64,000 nt of DNA from Pseudomonas brassicacearum (GCF_000585995.1 NZ_CP007410.1:4429430-4493429); one strand, 5' to 3'; shown: positions 27,301-36,888, counted from the stretch's first letter. Numbers and translations are program-made. The notes: generated by a model from the letters alone, not told the origin.

Positions 27301-28103
27301 ACGAAGTGGTCGGGGAAGCCGCCACCGCGCTGTACGCCGATGCCCGGGCGATGCTGCGCAAGCTGATCGACGAAAAACTCATCAGCGCCCGCGCCGTGTT
27401 CGGCTTCTGGCCGGCCAACCAGGTGCATGACGACGACCTGGAAGTCTACGGTGACGACGGCAAGCCGCTGGCGCGCCTGCATCACCTGCGCCAACAGATC
27501 ATCAAGACCGACGGCAAGCCCAACTTCTCCCTGGCCGACTTCGTCGCGCCGAAGGACAGTGGCGTGACTGACTACGTCGGCGGCTTCATCACCACCGCCG
27601 GCATCGGCGCTGAAGAAGTTGCCAAGGCCTATCAAGAGGCCGGCGACGACTACAACTCGATCATGGTCAAGGCCCTCGCCGACCGCCTGGCCGAGGCCTG
27701 CGCCGAATGGTTGCATCAGCAGGTGCGCAAAAACTATTGGGGCTACGCCCAGGACGAGAGCCTGGACAACGACGCCCTGATCAAAGAGCAATACACCGGT
27801 ATCCGCCCTGCCCCCGGTTACCCGGCCTGCCCGGACCACACCGAGAAAGCCACCCTGTTCCGCCTGCTCGACCCCGAGGCCAGCGAACTGAAGGCCGGAC
27901 GCAGCGGCGTGTTCCTCACCGAGCACTACGCGATGTTCCCAGCGGCGGCGGTCAGCGGCTGGTACTTCGCCCATCCCCAGGCGCAATACTTTGCCGTGGG
28001 CAAGATCGATAAGGACCAGGTGCAGAGCTACACGGCGCGTAAAGGCCAGGAGTTGAGTGTGACGGAGCGTTGGTTGTCGCCGAACCTGGGCTACGACAAC
28101 TAA
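24393..28103 (+). CDS. metH: Cobalamin-dependent methionine synthase MetH
   Basis: The 1236-residue protein has four modules in order: homocysteine methyltransferase (about 1-330, zinc Cys313/Cys314 in GGCCGTT), methyltetrahydrofolate-binding (about 360-620, [13 protein letters not shown]), B12-binding (about 650-890, DVHDIGKN holding the cobalt-ligating His near 761), and the SAM-binding activation domain (about 900-1236). It methylates homocysteine to methionine. The start at 24393 gives the E. coli-like length. A long antisense frame over this gene is a composition artefact. Confidence 0.97.
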   Translation: MSDRSARLYLLQQALKERILILDGGMGTMIQSYKLEEQDYRGKRFADWPSDVKGNNDLLVLSRPDVIGAIEKAYLDAGADILETNTFNATQVSQADYGMQALAYELNLEGARLARKVADAKTLETPDKPRFVAGVLGPTSRTCSLSPDVNNPGYRNVTFDELVENYTEATKGLIEGGADLILIETIFDTLNAKAAIFAVQGVYEELGVELPIMISGTITDASGRTLSGQTTEAFWNSVAHAKPISVGLNCALGASELRPYLEELSNKANTHVSAHPNAGLPNEFGEYDELPAETAKVIEEFAQSGFLNIVGGCCGTTPAHIEAIAKAVAGYAPRPIPEIPRACRLSGLEPFTIDRNSLFVNVGERTNITGSAKFARLIREDNYTEALEVALQQVEAGAQVIDINMDEGMLDSKKAMVTFLNLIAGEPDISRVPIMIDSSKWEVIEAGLKCIQGKGIVNSISMKEGVEQFIYHAKLCKRYGAAVVVMAFDEAGQADTEARKKEICKRSYDILVNEVGFPPEDIIFDPNIFAVATGIEEHNNYAVDFINACAYIRDELPYALTSGGVSNVSFSFRGNNPVREAIHSVFLLYAIRAGLTMGIVNAGQLEIYDQIPAELRDAVEDVILNRTPEGTDALLAIADKYKGDGSVKEAETEEWRGWEVNKRLEHALVKGITTHIVEDTEESRQSFTRPIEVIEGPLMAGMNIVGDLFGAGKMFLPQVVKSARVMKQAVAHLIPFIEAEKGDKPEAKGKILMATVKGDVHDIGKNIVGVVLGCNGYDIVDLGVMVPAEKILQVAKEQKCDIIGLSGLITPSLDEMVHVAREMQRQDFHLPLMIGGATTSKAHTAVKIEPKYNNDAVIYVTDASRAVGVATQLLSKELKPAFVEKTRQEYVDVRERTSNRSARTERLSYPAAVAKKPQFDWSSYQPVKPTFTGARVLDDIDLNVLAEYIDWTPFFISWDLAGKYPRILTDEVVGEAATALYADARAMLRKLIDEKLISARAVFGFWPANQVHDDDLEVYGDDGKPLARLHHLRQQIIKTDGKPNFSLADFVAPKDSGVTDYVGGFITTAGIGAEEVAKAYQEAGDDYNSIMVKALADRLAEACAEWLHQQVRKNYWGYAQDESLDNDALIKEQYTGIRPAPGYPACPDHTEKATLFRLLDPEASELKAGRSGVFLTEHYAMFPAAAVSGWYFAHPQAQYFAVGKIDKDQVQSYTARKGQELSVTERWLSPNLGYDN

Positions 28104-28121
28104 AGATCCCGCAGTCCTCTT

Positions 28122-28199
28122 AAGATCGCAGGTTTCGCCAGCGCCTACAGGGTTTTGTGTGTTCCCGTAGGCGCTGGCGAAGCCTGCGATCTTTTTTTG
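28122..28199 (+). terminator. Long inverted repeat with T run after metH
   Basis: Arms of about 27 bp (AAGATCGCAGG...GCGCCTAC and its complement) surround a short loop and are followed by TTTTTTT. It should act as a strong terminator; the arms also resemble another dispersed palindrome type. Confidence 0.75.
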
Positions 28200-28237
28200 T
28201 CTATGCTTGTCCCACACACATGGCAGACGAGGGGTTT

Positions 28238-28456
28238 ATGGACGATCCAGTCGACAACAAGCCGCCCACCCTGTGGCAGATGATGCACAGCGTGCTGGCC
28301 GCCGCTTTCGGCGTGCAAAGTGGCAAGAACCGCGCCCGTGATTTCACCCACGGCAAACCCAGTCACTTCGTGATATTGGGCATCGCGTTCACGGTGATAT
28401 TCGCCCTGACGCTGTTTGGCATCGTCAAGTTGGTGGTGCATTTGGCGGGGTTGTAA
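28238..28456 (+). CDS. DUF2970 small membrane protein
   Basis: The 72-residue protein has an N-terminal soluble part with WQMMHSVLAAAFGVQS, the DUF2970 signature, and one C-terminal transmembrane helix (about residues 44-66). GAGGGG lies just before the ATG at 28238, favouring it over an ATG at 28220. The function is unknown. Confidence 0.75.
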   Translation: MDDPVDNKPPTLWQMMHSVLAAAFGVQSGKNRARDFTHGKPSHFVILGIAFTVIFALTLFGIVKLVVHLAGL

Positions 28457-28481
28457 CGCGCTCCAACACAACACATGCCCC

Positions 28482-28571
28482 TGTGGGAGCGAGCTTGCTC
28501 GCGATAACGGTGTACCAGTCGACATCAATCCGACTGAACCATCGCCATCGCGAGCAAGCTCGCTCCCACAG
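28482..28571. repeat. REP palindrome pair (GGGAGCGAGCTTGCTCGCGA family)
   Basis: An inverted pair between the convergent DUF2970 gene and the 37-residue membrane protein gene. Confidence 0.85.
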
Positions 28572-28596
28572 GTTTCTCATCGCCTGGGATAACCGC

Positions 28597-28710
28597 TTAT
28601 TGGTGACTGACCCAGAATACTGCGGTGCCCACCACCAGGATAATCAGGAACAGAATGGCCCAGGCATCAACAGAACTGTCGCTTTTCCTTGCTTTGGTCG
28701 GATTGCTCAT
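28597..28710 (-). CDS. 37-residue single-helix membrane protein
   Basis: Reading leftward from the ATG at 28710 gives a short polar start (MSNPTKARKSDSS) and one hydrophobic helix (AILFLIILVVGTAVFWV), then a TAA. AAGAGG lies at suitable spacing before the ATG. It resembles the many small single-pass inner-membrane proteins of pseudomonads. The function is unknown; it is divergent from cysI. Confidence 0.55.
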   Translation of the reverse strand: MSNPTKARKSDSSVDAWAILFLIILVVGTAVFWVSHQ

Positions 28711-29001
28711 TGCATCGCCTCTTGTCGGTTTTGTAGGTGATTGCATAGGGACTCGACCACAGTTAAGACGATGATTGCCCGTACGACAAATGTGGGTTAG
28801 GCAATAATCAATCTCGATAGTCGATTTGGTTCTTTACATATACTCAAACATCACTTTTGCGCATAACCCAAAACAGGTATCTTGCACCGGCTCCTTTAGG
28901 AGTGCGCGGCCGTGCGCGCAGAATTGCCGAGGCAGAATCCGATTCCAGCGAGCCAACACGCAGCTGTTTCTGATCGGCCCAAGCCTGAGAACGAGACTTA
29001 T

Positions 29002-30660
29002 ATGTACGTATATGACGAGTACGATCAGCGAATCATCGAGGACCGCGTCAAGCAGTTCCGTGATCAGACCCGACGCTATCTGGCAGGCGAGCTGAGCGAA
29101 GAAGAATTCCGCCCTCTGCGCTTGCAGAATGGCCTGTATATCCAGCGCTTCGCCCCGATGCTGCGCGTGGCTGTGCCTTATGGCCAGCTGACTTCGCGCC
29201 AGGTACGCATGCTGGCCAAGATTGCCCGCGACTACGACAAGGGCTACGCCCACATCAGTACCCGGCAGAACGTCCAGTACAACTGGCCGGCGCTGGAAGA
29301 CGTACCTGAGATCCTGGCTGAACTGGCCACCGTACAAATGCACGCGATCCAGACCAGCGGCAACTGCCTGCGCAACGTCACCACCGACCAATTTGCCGGT
29401 GTCGCCGCCGATGAGCTGATCGACCCGCGTCCATGGTGCGAGATCGTCCGTCAGTGGACCACATTCCATCCGGAATTCGCCTACCTGCCGCGCAAGTTCA
29501 AGATCGCCATCAATGGCTCGAGCTCGGACCGCGCAGCCATCGAAGTCCACGACATCGGCCTGGAGACGGTCTACAACGCCGCCGGCGAGCTGGGCTTCCG
29601 TGTCCTGGTAGGTGGCGGCCTCGGCCGTACGCCGGTGGTCGGCGCGTTCATCAACGAGTTCCTGCCGTGGCAGGACCTGCTGAGCTACCTCGACGCCATC
29701 CTGCGGGTATACAACCGCTACGGCCGTCGCGACAACAAGTACAAGGCGCGGATCAAGATTCTGGTCAAGGCCCTGACGCCTGAAGTGTTTGCCGAGAAGG
29801 TCGAGGCCGAAATGGCTCACCTGCGCGGCGGCCAGACCACCCTGACCGAAGCCGAAGTCCACCGTGTGGCCAAGCACTTCGTCGATCCGGACTACAAGGC
29901 CCTGAGCAATCAGGACGCCGAGCTGGCTGCCCTCGACAAAGAACATCCAGGCTTCGCCCGCTGGCGCACTCGCAACACCCTGGCCCACAAAAAGCCGGGC
30001 TACGTCGCGGTAACCCTGTCCCTGAAGCCAACCGGCGTTGCGCCGGGCGACATCACCGACAAGCAACTGGACGCCGTGGCCGACCTGGCCGAGCGCTACA
30101 GCTTCGGTCAACTGCGCACCTCCCACGAGCAGAACATCATCCTGGCGGACGTTGAAGAGAGCCAGTTGTTCACCCTGTGGGGCGAGTTGCGCGAGCAAGG
30201 CTTCGCCACCCCGAACATCGGCCTGCTGACCGACATCATCTGCTGCCCGGGCGGTGATTTCTGCTCCCTGGCCAACGCCAAGTCGATTCCTATCGCCGAG
30301 TCGATCCAGCGTCGTTTCGACGACTTGGACTACCTGTTCGATATCGGCGAGCTGGACCTGAACATTTCCGGTTGCATGAACGCCTGTGGCCACCACCACG
30401 TCGGCCACATCGGCATCCTGGGCGTGGACAAGAAAGGCGAAGAGTTCTACCAGGTTTCCCTGGGCGGCAGCGGTAACCGCGATGCCAGCCTGGGCAAGAT
30501 CCTCGGTCCATCGTTTGCCCAGGATGACATGCCTGACGTGATCGAAAAGCTGATCGACGTGTACATTGAACAACGTACCGAAGACGAGCGCTTCATCGAC
30601 ACGTATCAACGTATTGGCATCGACCTCTTCAAGGAACGCGTCTATGCAGCGAATCATTAA
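29002..30660 (+). CDS. cysI: Sulfite reductase hemoprotein CysI
   Basis: The 552-residue siroheme/4Fe-4S enzyme reduces sulfite to sulfide for cysteine synthesis. Cluster ligands are Cys415-x4-Cys420 in CCPGGDFC (with Cys414 adjacent) and Cys458-x3-Cys462 in CMNACGHHH. Two ferrite-like repeats and two siroheme-domain halves are visible. The start MYVYDEYD at 29002 is typical of pseudomonad CysI. The DUF934 gene overlaps its 3' end by 17 bp. Confidence 0.93.
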   Translation: MYVYDEYDQRIIEDRVKQFRDQTRRYLAGELSEEEFRPLRLQNGLYIQRFAPMLRVAVPYGQLTSRQVRMLAKIARDYDKGYAHISTRQNVQYNWPALEDVPEILAELATVQMHAIQTSGNCLRNVTTDQFAGVAADELIDPRPWCEIVRQWTTFHPEFAYLPRKFKIAINGSSSDRAAIEVHDIGLETVYNAAGELGFRVLVGGGLGRTPVVGAFINEFLPWQDLLSYLDAILRVYNRYGRRDNKYKARIKILVKALTPEVFAEKVEAEMAHLRGGQTTLTEAEVHRVAKHFVDPDYKALSNQDAELAALDKEHPGFARWRTRNTLAHKKPGYVAVTLSLKPTGVAPGDITDKQLDAVADLAERYSFGQLRTSHEQNIILADVEESQLFTLWGELREQGFATPNIGLLTDIICCPGGDFCSLANAKSIPIAESIQRRFDDLDYLFDIGELDLNISGCMNACGHHHVGHIGILGVDKKGEEFYQVSLGGSGNRDASLGKILGPSFAQDDMPDVIEKLIDVYIEQRTEDERFIDTYQRIGIDLFKERVYAANH

Positions 30661-31138
30661 GAACAACGAGGTCATCGACGAAACCTGGCACCTGCTGCCC
30701 AAGGATGCGTCTTTCGATGGCATCTCCAACTGCGATGACCTGATCGTTCCCCTGGCCCTGTGGCGCGATCATGGTCACGCTCTCAAGGCTCGCGACGGTG
30801 GCCTCGGCGTGTGGCTGGATGCCGACGAGGAAGCGGAAGAGATTGGTGATGATGCCAATCAATTTCAGGTTATCGCCTTGAACTTCCCGGCCTTTACCGA
30901 CGGACGCAGCTACTCCAACGCTCGTTTGTTGCGTGATCGCTATGGTTTCAAGGGTGAATTGCGGGCGATTGGCGATGTGCTGCGCGACCAGCTGTTCTAC
31001 ATGCGCCGCTGCGGTTTCGACGCCTTTGCCCTGCGCGCTGACAAAGACCCCTATGAGGCCCTCGAAAGCCTCAAGGACTTCTCGGTGACCTACCAGGCCG
31101 CCACCGACGAGCCGCTGCCGCTGTTTCGTCGTCGCTGA
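30644..31138 (+). CDS. DUF934 family protein (sulfite reductase partner)
   Basis: The 164-residue protein has the DUF934 pattern, including FPAFTDGRSYSNARLLRDR and ELRAIGDVLRDQLFYMRRCG. Members are nearly always encoded just after cysI and are thought to help sulfite reduction, though the biochemical role is not established. Its start lies within the last 17 bp of cysI, so translation is coupled. A terminator follows. Confidence 0.87.
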   Translation: MQRIIKNNEVIDETWHLLPKDASFDGISNCDDLIVPLALWRDHGHALKARDGGLGVWLDADEEAEEIGDDANQFQVIALNFPAFTDGRSYSNARLLRDRYGFKGELRAIGDVLRDQLFYMRRCGFDAFALRADKDPYEALESLKDFSVTYQAATDEPLPLFRRR

Positions 31139-31152
31139 AACAGCCCCATGAA

Positions 31153-31190
31153 AAAGCCCTGATCCGGGTGTCCGGTTCAGGGCTTTTTTG
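31153..31190 (+). terminator. Rho-independent terminator after the cysI operon
   Basis: AGCCCTGA and TCAGGGCT form an 8-bp stem with a 14-nt loop, followed by TTTTTT. Confidence 0.88.
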
Positions 31191-31237
31191 TTTTCGGTAT
31201 CTTGAACCCATCTCGCTCCCACCCGCCTCAGAACCAC

Positions 31238-31327
31238 TGTGGGAGATAGCTTGCTCGCGATAGCGCTGGATCAGCTTGCATCTATGTTGGATGTGCCGCT
31301 GCTATCGCGAGCAAGCTCGCCCCCACA
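31238..31327. repeat. REP palindrome pair (GGGAGCGAGCTTGCTCGCGA family), slightly degenerate
   Basis: An inverted pair between the cysI operon and sohB, with GGGAGATAGC in place of GGGAGCGAGC in the left copy. Confidence 0.8.
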
Positions 31328-31352
31328 AGGGGGGTAGGCACTCTCTCTGCAA

Positions 31353-32384
31353 TTACCAGAAACGCTGCTGGGTCAGGCGACTCCACCAATTCAGCAAGAC
31401 CCGATCCACCGAACCGCTGGCCGCCATGCCGATGCGTTCTTGCAGGCTTTTGCGTTCGGCGTAGTGCAGGTGGTACAGCTCGGCAGCCTTGGCCCGCTCG
31501 GCGAGGTATTCGTCGCTGGTCTTCAGTTCGTCCACCAGCCCCCTGCCCAGCGCCGCGACACCCAGCCAGACTTCACCAGTCGCCACTTCGTCAATGGCCA
31601 GTTGCGGACGGTAGTTGGACACAAAGTTCTTGAACAGCTCATGGGTGATGTCCAGCTCTTCCTGGAACTTCTCCCGGCCCTTCTCGGTATTTTCGCCGAA
31701 CACCGTCAACGTGCGTTTGTATTCACCGGCGGTCAGCACTTCAAAATCGATGTCGTGTTTCTTCAGCAGCCGGTTGACGTTGGGCAACTGCGCAACGACA
31801 CCGATGGAGCCAAGAATGGCGAACGGTGCACTGATGATCTTCTCGCCGATGCACGCCATCATATAGCCGCCGCTGGCCGCGACCTTGTCGATGCAAACTG
31901 TCAACGGCACGCCCGCCTGACGGATACGCGCCAGTTGCGAGGAGGCCAGGCCGTAGCTGTGGACCATGCCCCCGCCGCTTTCCAGGCGCAGCACCACTTC
32001 ATCCTTCGGCGTCGCCAGGGTCAGCAGCGCGGTGATTTCATGACGCAGGCTCTCGGTGGCCGAGGCCTTGATGTCGCCGTCGAAATCCAGCACGAACACC
32101 CGCGGCTTGGTCGCTGGTTTGTCCTTTTGCTTCTTCGCAGACTTTTCAGCCTTGCTTTCTGTCTTGCGCAGGGCCTTGAGCTGGTCCTTGTCCAGCAGCG
32201 TCTGCTCCAGACGCTCGCGCAGACCTTTGTAGAAATCGTTGAGCTTGCTCACCTGCAACTGGCCGGCCGACTTGCGCCGACCCTTGCTGCGCAGCGCAGC
32301 AAAACTGGCCAGCACCACCAGGATGGCGATCACCAGCGTCACGGTCTTGGCCAGAAAACTGGCGTATTCGATGAAGAACTCCAC
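31353..32384 (-). CDS. sohB: Inner-membrane S49 peptidase SohB
   Basis: The 343-residue protein starts at a GTG (32384) with AGGAG five to six nt upstream. It has an N-terminal membrane helix (about residues 10-32), a SohB-specific basic linker rich in Lys, then an S49 protease domain. The nucleophile Ser is in KVAASGGYMMA near residue 171 and the general-base Lys is in GEYKRT near residue 222. It is related to signal peptide peptidase SppA. Confidence 0.92.
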   Translation of the reverse strand: MEFFIEYASFLAKTVTLVIAILVVLASFAALRSKGRRKSAGQLQVSKLNDFYKGLRERLEQTLLDKDQLKALRKTESKAEKSAKKQKDKPATKPRVFVLDFDGDIKASATESLRHEITALLTLATPKDEVVLRLESGGGMVHSYGLASSQLARIRQAGVPLTVCIDKVAASGGYMMACIGEKIISAPFAILGSIGVVAQLPNVNRLLKKHDIDFEVLTAGEYKRTLTVFGENTEKGREKFQEELDITHELFKNFVSNYRPQLAIDEVATGEVWLGVAALGRGLVDELKTSDEYLAERAKAAELYHLHYAERKSLQERIGMAASGSVDRVLLNWWSRLTQQRFW

Positions 32385-32648
32385 AATGGCTCCTAGTCAA
32401 TTCAAAACGCCGCTCAAAAGCGGGCACCTAACGCTCCCAGCATACCCATGCGCCTGCCTCGCGACCAGCCATGAAACCTGCGGTTACCTTGGCGCTCCTT
32501 GGAATACAGGCTGCACACTCAAACGCGAGCAGGGGGCCTGGCCATCGGCTGTAACAGGCATTTCAAACAAGCGTATGTTTTTTCATTGACAGCTCACCGC
32601 CATCCTCATAACCTCGCCAAACCTTCAACGTACCGGGATGACGCGGAC

Positions 32649-33359
32649 GTGGGCAGCATCTATCTGATTCGACATGGCCAGGCCTCCTTCGGTGCGGACG
32701 ACTACGATGTCCTGTCGCCCAACGGTGTGCGCCAGGCGCAAGTGCTCGGCAGCCACCTGGCTGAGCTCGGTGTCGTATTCGATCGTTGCCTCTCGGGAGA
32801 CCTGCGTCGTCAACAGGACACCGCCACGGGCGCGCTGGGCCAGATGTCCGCCGCCGGGCTACCGGTTCCCGAGCTGGAAATCGACGCCGCGTTCAATGAG
32901 TTCGATGCCGACGCGGTAATCCGCGCCCTGCTTCCAGATATGCTCCCCGAGGAACCCGGAGCCCTGGACATCCTGCGCAACGCCGCACAGAACCGCGCCG
33001 AATTCCAACGCATCTTTGCGTTGATCGTCGAGCGCTGGCTCAGCGGCCGCTACGACCCGCCCGGGTTGGAAAGCTGGCTGGGGTTCGTCGAGCGGGTCCA
33101 GGCCGGTCTGCAGCGCATCCTGGAACAAGCCGACAATACGCAGAAGATCGCCGTGTTCACCTCCGGCGGCACCATCACCGCCCTGCTCCACCTGATCACT
33201 CAGATACCGGCCCGACAGGCTTTCGAAATGAACTGGCAAATCGTCAACACCTCGCTCAACCACCTGAAATTCAGGGGCCGCGAGGTGGCCCTGGCTTCCT
33301 TCAACAGTCATGCCCACCTGCAACTGCTGAAGGCCCCGGACCTCATCACCTTTCGCTGA
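32649..33359 (+). CDS. Histidine phosphatase family protein
   Basis: The 236-residue protein from a GTG at 32649 opens with IYLIRHGQASF, the catalytic RHG motif of the phosphoglycerate mutase-like superfamily. The second His is expected in FNSHAHLQ near the C-terminus. The start is the codon closest to the motif; an ATG at 32499 would add a non-conserved N-terminus. The substrate is unknown. The SCP2 gene follows after 51 bp. Confidence 0.82.
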   Translation: MGSIYLIRHGQASFGADDYDVLSPNGVRQAQVLGSHLAELGVVFDRCLSGDLRRQQDTATGALGQMSAAGLPVPELEIDAAFNEFDADAVIRALLPDMLPEEPGALDILRNAAQNRAEFQRIFALIVERWLSGRYDPPGLESWLGFVERVQAGLQRILEQADNTQKIAVFTSGGTITALLHLITQIPARQAFEMNWQIVNTSLNHLKFRGREVALASFNSHAHLQLLKAPDLITFR

Positions 33360-33410
33360 GTCCGGATTACTGTAGACCCTTGCTGTATCACTCAAATAAG
33401 GATCGAAACC

Positions 33411-33725
33411 ATGACCTCCGTAGCCGACGCCGTACAAGCCATGAAAGCCAAGTTCAACCCAGCCGCCGCTGCCGGCCTGGACCTGGTATTCGGTTTCCGC
33501 ATCGACGATACCAAGAATTTCTCGCTGATCGTCAAGGACAGCACCTGCGAACTGCAGGAAGGTGAAAACCCGGACGCCCAGGTGACCCTGGTCATGGACG
33601 GCGAAACCCTCGAAGGGATCGTCAGCGGTGAAACCGACGGCATGCAAGCGTTCATGGGCGGCAAGCTGCGCGCCGAAGGCGACATGATGCTGGCGATGAA
33701 ACTGTCCGAGCTGTTCCCAAGCTGA
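33411..33725 (+). CDS. SCP2 sterol-binding domain protein
   Basis: The 104-residue single-domain protein matches the SCP2 lipid-binding fold: FRIDDTKNFSLIVKD, then VTLVMDGETLEGIVSGE and a GGKLRAEGDMMLAMKL end. It probably binds a hydrophobic ligand such as an acyl chain. A terminator follows. Confidence 0.88.
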   Translation: MTSVADAVQAMKAKFNPAAAAGLDLVFGFRIDDTKNFSLIVKDSTCELQEGENPDAQVTLVMDGETLEGIVSGETDGMQAFMGGKLRAEGDMMLAMKLSELFPS

Positions 33726-33765
33726 GACGACGCTCGCGTTTCTTCCCAGGCCTTTGCGCTGCAAA

Positions 33766-33799
33766 CGAATCCCGCCCCCATGGCGGGATTCGTGTTTTT
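33766..33799 (+). terminator. Rho-independent terminator after the SCP2 gene
   Basis: An 11-bp stem (CGAATCCCGCC / GGCGGGATTCG) with a 5-nt loop, followed by TGTTTTTA. Confidence 0.88.
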
Positions 33800-33944
33800 A
33801 CCCTCCGCCGATTTCCCGCAGCACGCACAACCTTGACCCTGGTCAGTTGCCACTCGCCCGCCAACCAGTAATTTAGCGCCTCCATCAAAGCCAGGGACGG
33901 CTCATCGGGAGCCTGCGCCTGCTCATCTCAAGGAAGAGACTTTC

Positions 33945-35663
33945 ATGCCCGCACTGAAGATCATTCTGCTATCGACCGCGTTCAATGGCCTGACCCAACG
34001 CGCCTGGCTGGCGCTGCGCGAAGCCGGCTACCGGCCCAGCGTGGTGCTGTTCACCGATCCCGCCTCGGTCTGTCGGCAAATCGAAGAAAGTGGCGCCGAC
34101 CTGGTGATCTGCCCGTTTCTCAAGGACCGCGTACCCGGGCAGTTGTGGCGCAATCACCGGCGTCCAGTGGTGATCATTCACCCGGGCATCGTCGGCGACC
34201 GCGGCGCCAGCGCCCTGGACTGGGCCATCACCCGGCAACCCGAGCGCTGGGGCGTGACGGCGTTGCAGGCGGTGGAAGAAATGGACGCCGGTCCGATCTG
34301 GGCCACGTGTGAATTCAACCTGCCCGAAGGCCTGCGCAAATCCGAGTTGTATAACGGCCCGGTCAGCGATGCGGCCATCCGTTGCATTCGCGAAGTCGTG
34401 GAAAAATTCGTCAACGGTTTCACCCCGGTGCCGCTGGACTACAACCGTCATGACGTGGTCGGACGCCTGCAACCGAACATGACCCAGGACGATCGCACCT
34501 TCAGCTGGCATGACAGCACCCGCTTCATCAAGCGCTGCATCGACGCCGCCGACGGTCAGCCCGGTGTGCTCGCGAGCCTGGCGGGCAGCCAGTTCTACCT
34601 GTACGACGCCCATGCGGACGTTCGTCATGGCCTGCCCGGCGAACTGCTGGCCGTGCGCGACGACGCGGTGCTGGTGGCGACAGGCGACGCGAGCCTGTGG
34701 ATCGGCGCCCTGCGCCATAAACCGCAACCTGGCGAACAGACATTCAAGCGCCCGGCGCGCCATGTGCTGTCGGAACGACTCAAAGGTGTCCCGGTGCTCG
34801 ACAGTTCCCTGGCCCGGCAGCCATTCAGCGATGAAGCGTACCAGCCCATTCGCTACCGCGAATGCGGCCATGTGGGTGAACTGACGTTCGAGTTCTATAA
34901 CGGCGCGATGAGCACCGGGCAATGCCAACGCCTGGTGGAAGCGCTGCGCTGGGCCAAGTCCCGGGACACCGAGGTGCTGTTGATCCGGGGCGGGCGCGGC
35001 AGCTTTTCCAACGGCGTGCACCTGAACGTGATCCAGGCCGCCGCCGAGCCCGGCCTGGAGGCCTGGGCCAACATCCAGGCCATCGATGACGTTTGCCTCG
35101 AATTGTTCAGTGCCCGGCAACTGGTCGTCAGCGGCCTGACGGGTAACGCCGGGGCTGGCGGCGTGATGTTGGCCTTGGCGGCCGATGTCGTCCTGGCGCG
35201 CAGCGACATTGTGCTCAACCCTCACTACGCAACCATGGGCCTGTACGGTTCCGAATACTGGACCTACAGCCTGCCCCGCGCAGTCGGGCCGGACATAGCC
35301 CGGCAACTCACCCAGGACTGCCTGCCCATCAGCGCGCTCCAGGCGTTGCGCTATGGCATGGTCCAAGAGATCGGGCCACGCTGCCCCGACGAGTTCAGCC
35401 TATGGCTGCTGCAACGGGCCAACAGTGCGCTGCTCGATCCAACCTATGAAGCCATTCGGGTGCGCAAGGCCGAACGGAGCCAGCCGGCGATCCAGGCGTG
35501 CCGCGACAGCGAACTCATGCAAATGCGCCGTGACATGGTGGACAATCGCCACGGCTTCGCCGAGAAGTGCCGGCATTTCGTGCTCAAGCATAAGGCCTGC
35601 CGCACACCAGAACGCCTGGTGGCGCCCTGGGCGCGGATGGCGCGGGCCCAAGCCCTCCAATGA
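33945..35663 (+). CDS. hoxX: HoxX-like formyltransferase / enoyl-CoA hydratase fusion
   Basis: The 572-residue protein fuses a formyl-tetrahydrofolate transferase-like domain (about 1-280, HPGIVGDRGASALDWAI) to a crotonase-like domain (about 310-500, LTGNAGAGGVMLALAAD) with the HoxX block GLYGSEYWTY. In hydrogen oxidisers HoxX makes CO from formyl-THF via formyl-CoA for the NiFe-hydrogenase active site. AAGGAAG precedes the ATG. No hydrogenase or hyp genes are nearby; a LysR gene follows by 63 bp. The role here may be CO formation for another purpose or a related formyl transfer. Confidence 0.8.
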   Translation: MPALKIILLSTAFNGLTQRAWLALREAGYRPSVVLFTDPASVCRQIEESGADLVICPFLKDRVPGQLWRNHRRPVVIIHPGIVGDRGASALDWAITRQPERWGVTALQAVEEMDAGPIWATCEFNLPEGLRKSELYNGPVSDAAIRCIREVVEKFVNGFTPVPLDYNRHDVVGRLQPNMTQDDRTFSWHDSTRFIKRCIDAADGQPGVLASLAGSQFYLYDAHADVRHGLPGELLAVRDDAVLVATGDASLWIGALRHKPQPGEQTFKRPARHVLSERLKGVPVLDSSLARQPFSDEAYQPIRYRECGHVGELTFEFYNGAMSTGQCQRLVEALRWAKSRDTEVLLIRGGRGSFSNGVHLNVIQAAAEPGLEAWANIQAIDDVCLELFSARQLVVSGLTGNAGAGGVMLALAADVVLARSDIVLNPHYATMGLYGSEYWTYSLPRAVGPDIARQLTQDCLPISALQALRYGMVQEIGPRCPDEFSLWLLQRANSALLDPTYEAIRVRKAERSQPAIQACRDSELMQMRRDMVDNRHGFAEKCRHFVLKHKACRTPERLVAPWARMARAQALQ

Positions 35664-35726
35664 TTCCCGGTATCGGGGACGCGTGGCAGCTCTTACAATG
35701 CCCGCTTCCCCCGCATCGGCCTGAAC

Positions 35727-36590
35727 ATGGACATCGACCTCGCCCGTACCTTCCTGGAAATCGTCCGCCACGGCAGTCTCGCCGCGGCAGCCGATAAGCT
35801 GCACGTCACCCAGACAGCGATTACCGCTCGGGTACAGAAGCTCGAAAGCCAGCTCGGCTGTGCGTTGTTCGTGCGCAACCGGGCCGGCGCACGCCTGACC
35901 GCCGACGGTGAGGCCTTCGTGATCTATGCCAACCAACTGGTGCAAACCTGGGAAGCTGCCCGCCGGGACCTGCCGCTGCCCGAGGGCTATCGCAACGTCT
36001 TGCACCTCGGCGGCGAGGTCAGCCTGTGCAACCCCTTGATGCTCGCCTGGGCCGGCGAACTGCGCCAGAAGATCCCCGGCCATGCCCTGCGCATGGACAT
36101 CCGCGACGGTGAAAAACTACTGCAGCAGCTGGAGTTGGGTCTGCTGGATGCGGCGGTGGTGTACCAGCCGGAATACTGGCCGCGCCTGCAAGTCGAGCAA
36201 CTGCTGGAGGAAAAACTTATCCTGGTGCGCCTTGCCACGTGTCCCGAGCCCTACGTGTACATCGACTGGAGCGCCGACTTCCGCCGCCAACACGACACCG
36301 CGCTACCGGACAAGGCCAAGGCAGCAGTGACCTTCAACCTCGGCCCACTGGCCTTGCAGTACATTCTGGAAAACGGTGGCAGCGGCTACTTCCGCACCCG
36401 CGTTGTGCAGAGCTACCTGGACAGCGGCATTCTGAAACGGGTGCCCAAGGCGCCGGAATTCAACTACCCGACCTACCTGGTCTATTCCCGGGACCGGGAT
36501 TCGGTGGCGCTGCAGCAGGCGTTCGAAGTGCTGCGCGAGATCGTCAAGACCGGTAGCGACTGGTCCCAGCGCTGGGACCCGCTGACCTGA
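35727..36590 (+). CDS. LysR-family transcriptional regulator
   Basis: The 287-residue protein has an N-terminal helix-turn-helix (GSLAAAADKLHVTQTAITAR, about residues 17-36) and a LysR effector domain. It is downstream of the HoxX-like gene on the same strand, an unusual placement for autoregulation but suggestive of a link. The inducer is unknown. Confidence 0.88.
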   Translation: MDIDLARTFLEIVRHGSLAAAADKLHVTQTAITARVQKLESQLGCALFVRNRAGARLTADGEAFVIYANQLVQTWEAARRDLPLPEGYRNVLHLGGEVSLCNPLMLAWAGELRQKIPGHALRMDIRDGEKLLQQLELGLLDAAVVYQPEYWPRLQVEQLLEEKLILVRLATCPEPYVYIDWSADFRRQHDTALPDKAKAAVTFNLGPLALQYILENGGSGYFRTRVVQSYLDSGILKRVPKAPEFNYPTYLVYSRDRDSVALQQAFEVLREIVKTGSDWSQRWDPLT

Positions 36591-36597
36591 TGGATCT

Positions 36598-36632
36598 GTG
36601 GTGAGGGGATTTATCCCCTCACCGCTGCCCCT
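36598..36632. repeat. Single degenerate REP hairpin
   Basis: GTGAGGGGATTTATCCCCTCAC is one arm of the GGGGATTTATCCCC family without a partner. It may terminate both convergent genes. Confidence 0.7.
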
Positions 36633-36648
36633 CACAAGTAGGCCAGCC

Positions 36649-36888
36649 TCACGGCTGCTTCAATTTATCTGCAATCTTATCTTTGAGCAGCAAGCGTTTC
36701 TTCTTGAGCGTCTCCAGGACTTCGTCGGACAGCGCCGCCGACGATGGCTTCTCGGCGTCGACCACCTCGGCATCAAGTTGGGAATATTTTTGAAGTAACG
36801 AGTCGAGCCTTGGATCCTCGCTGCGTTTTTGCTGGATGTGGTCTTTTGTGCAGTTCAGATCCTGGCACAAATCGTGGGACACCGGCAT
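36649..36888 (-). CDS. YdcH family protein (DUF465)
   Basis: The 79-residue basic helical protein matches DUF465/YdcH: DPRLDSLLQKYSQLD, then LKKKRLLLKDKIADKL. It is predicted to form an antiparallel coiled coil. The function is unknown. A GGAGGTG-type Shine-Dalgarno (complement of CACCTCC) precedes the ATG. Confidence 0.8.
   Translation of the reverse strand: MPVSHDLCQDLNCTKDHIQQKRSEDPRLDSLLQKYSQLDAEVVDAEKPSSAALSDEVLETLKKKRLLLKDKIADKLKQP

Noticed and set aside
24267..28217. 1316-residue open frame antisense to metH
   Set aside because: It mirrors metH in a GC-rich genome with strong third-position bias. Its translation is low in complexity (Gly/Val/Asp/His-rich), without domain features or a ribosome site.
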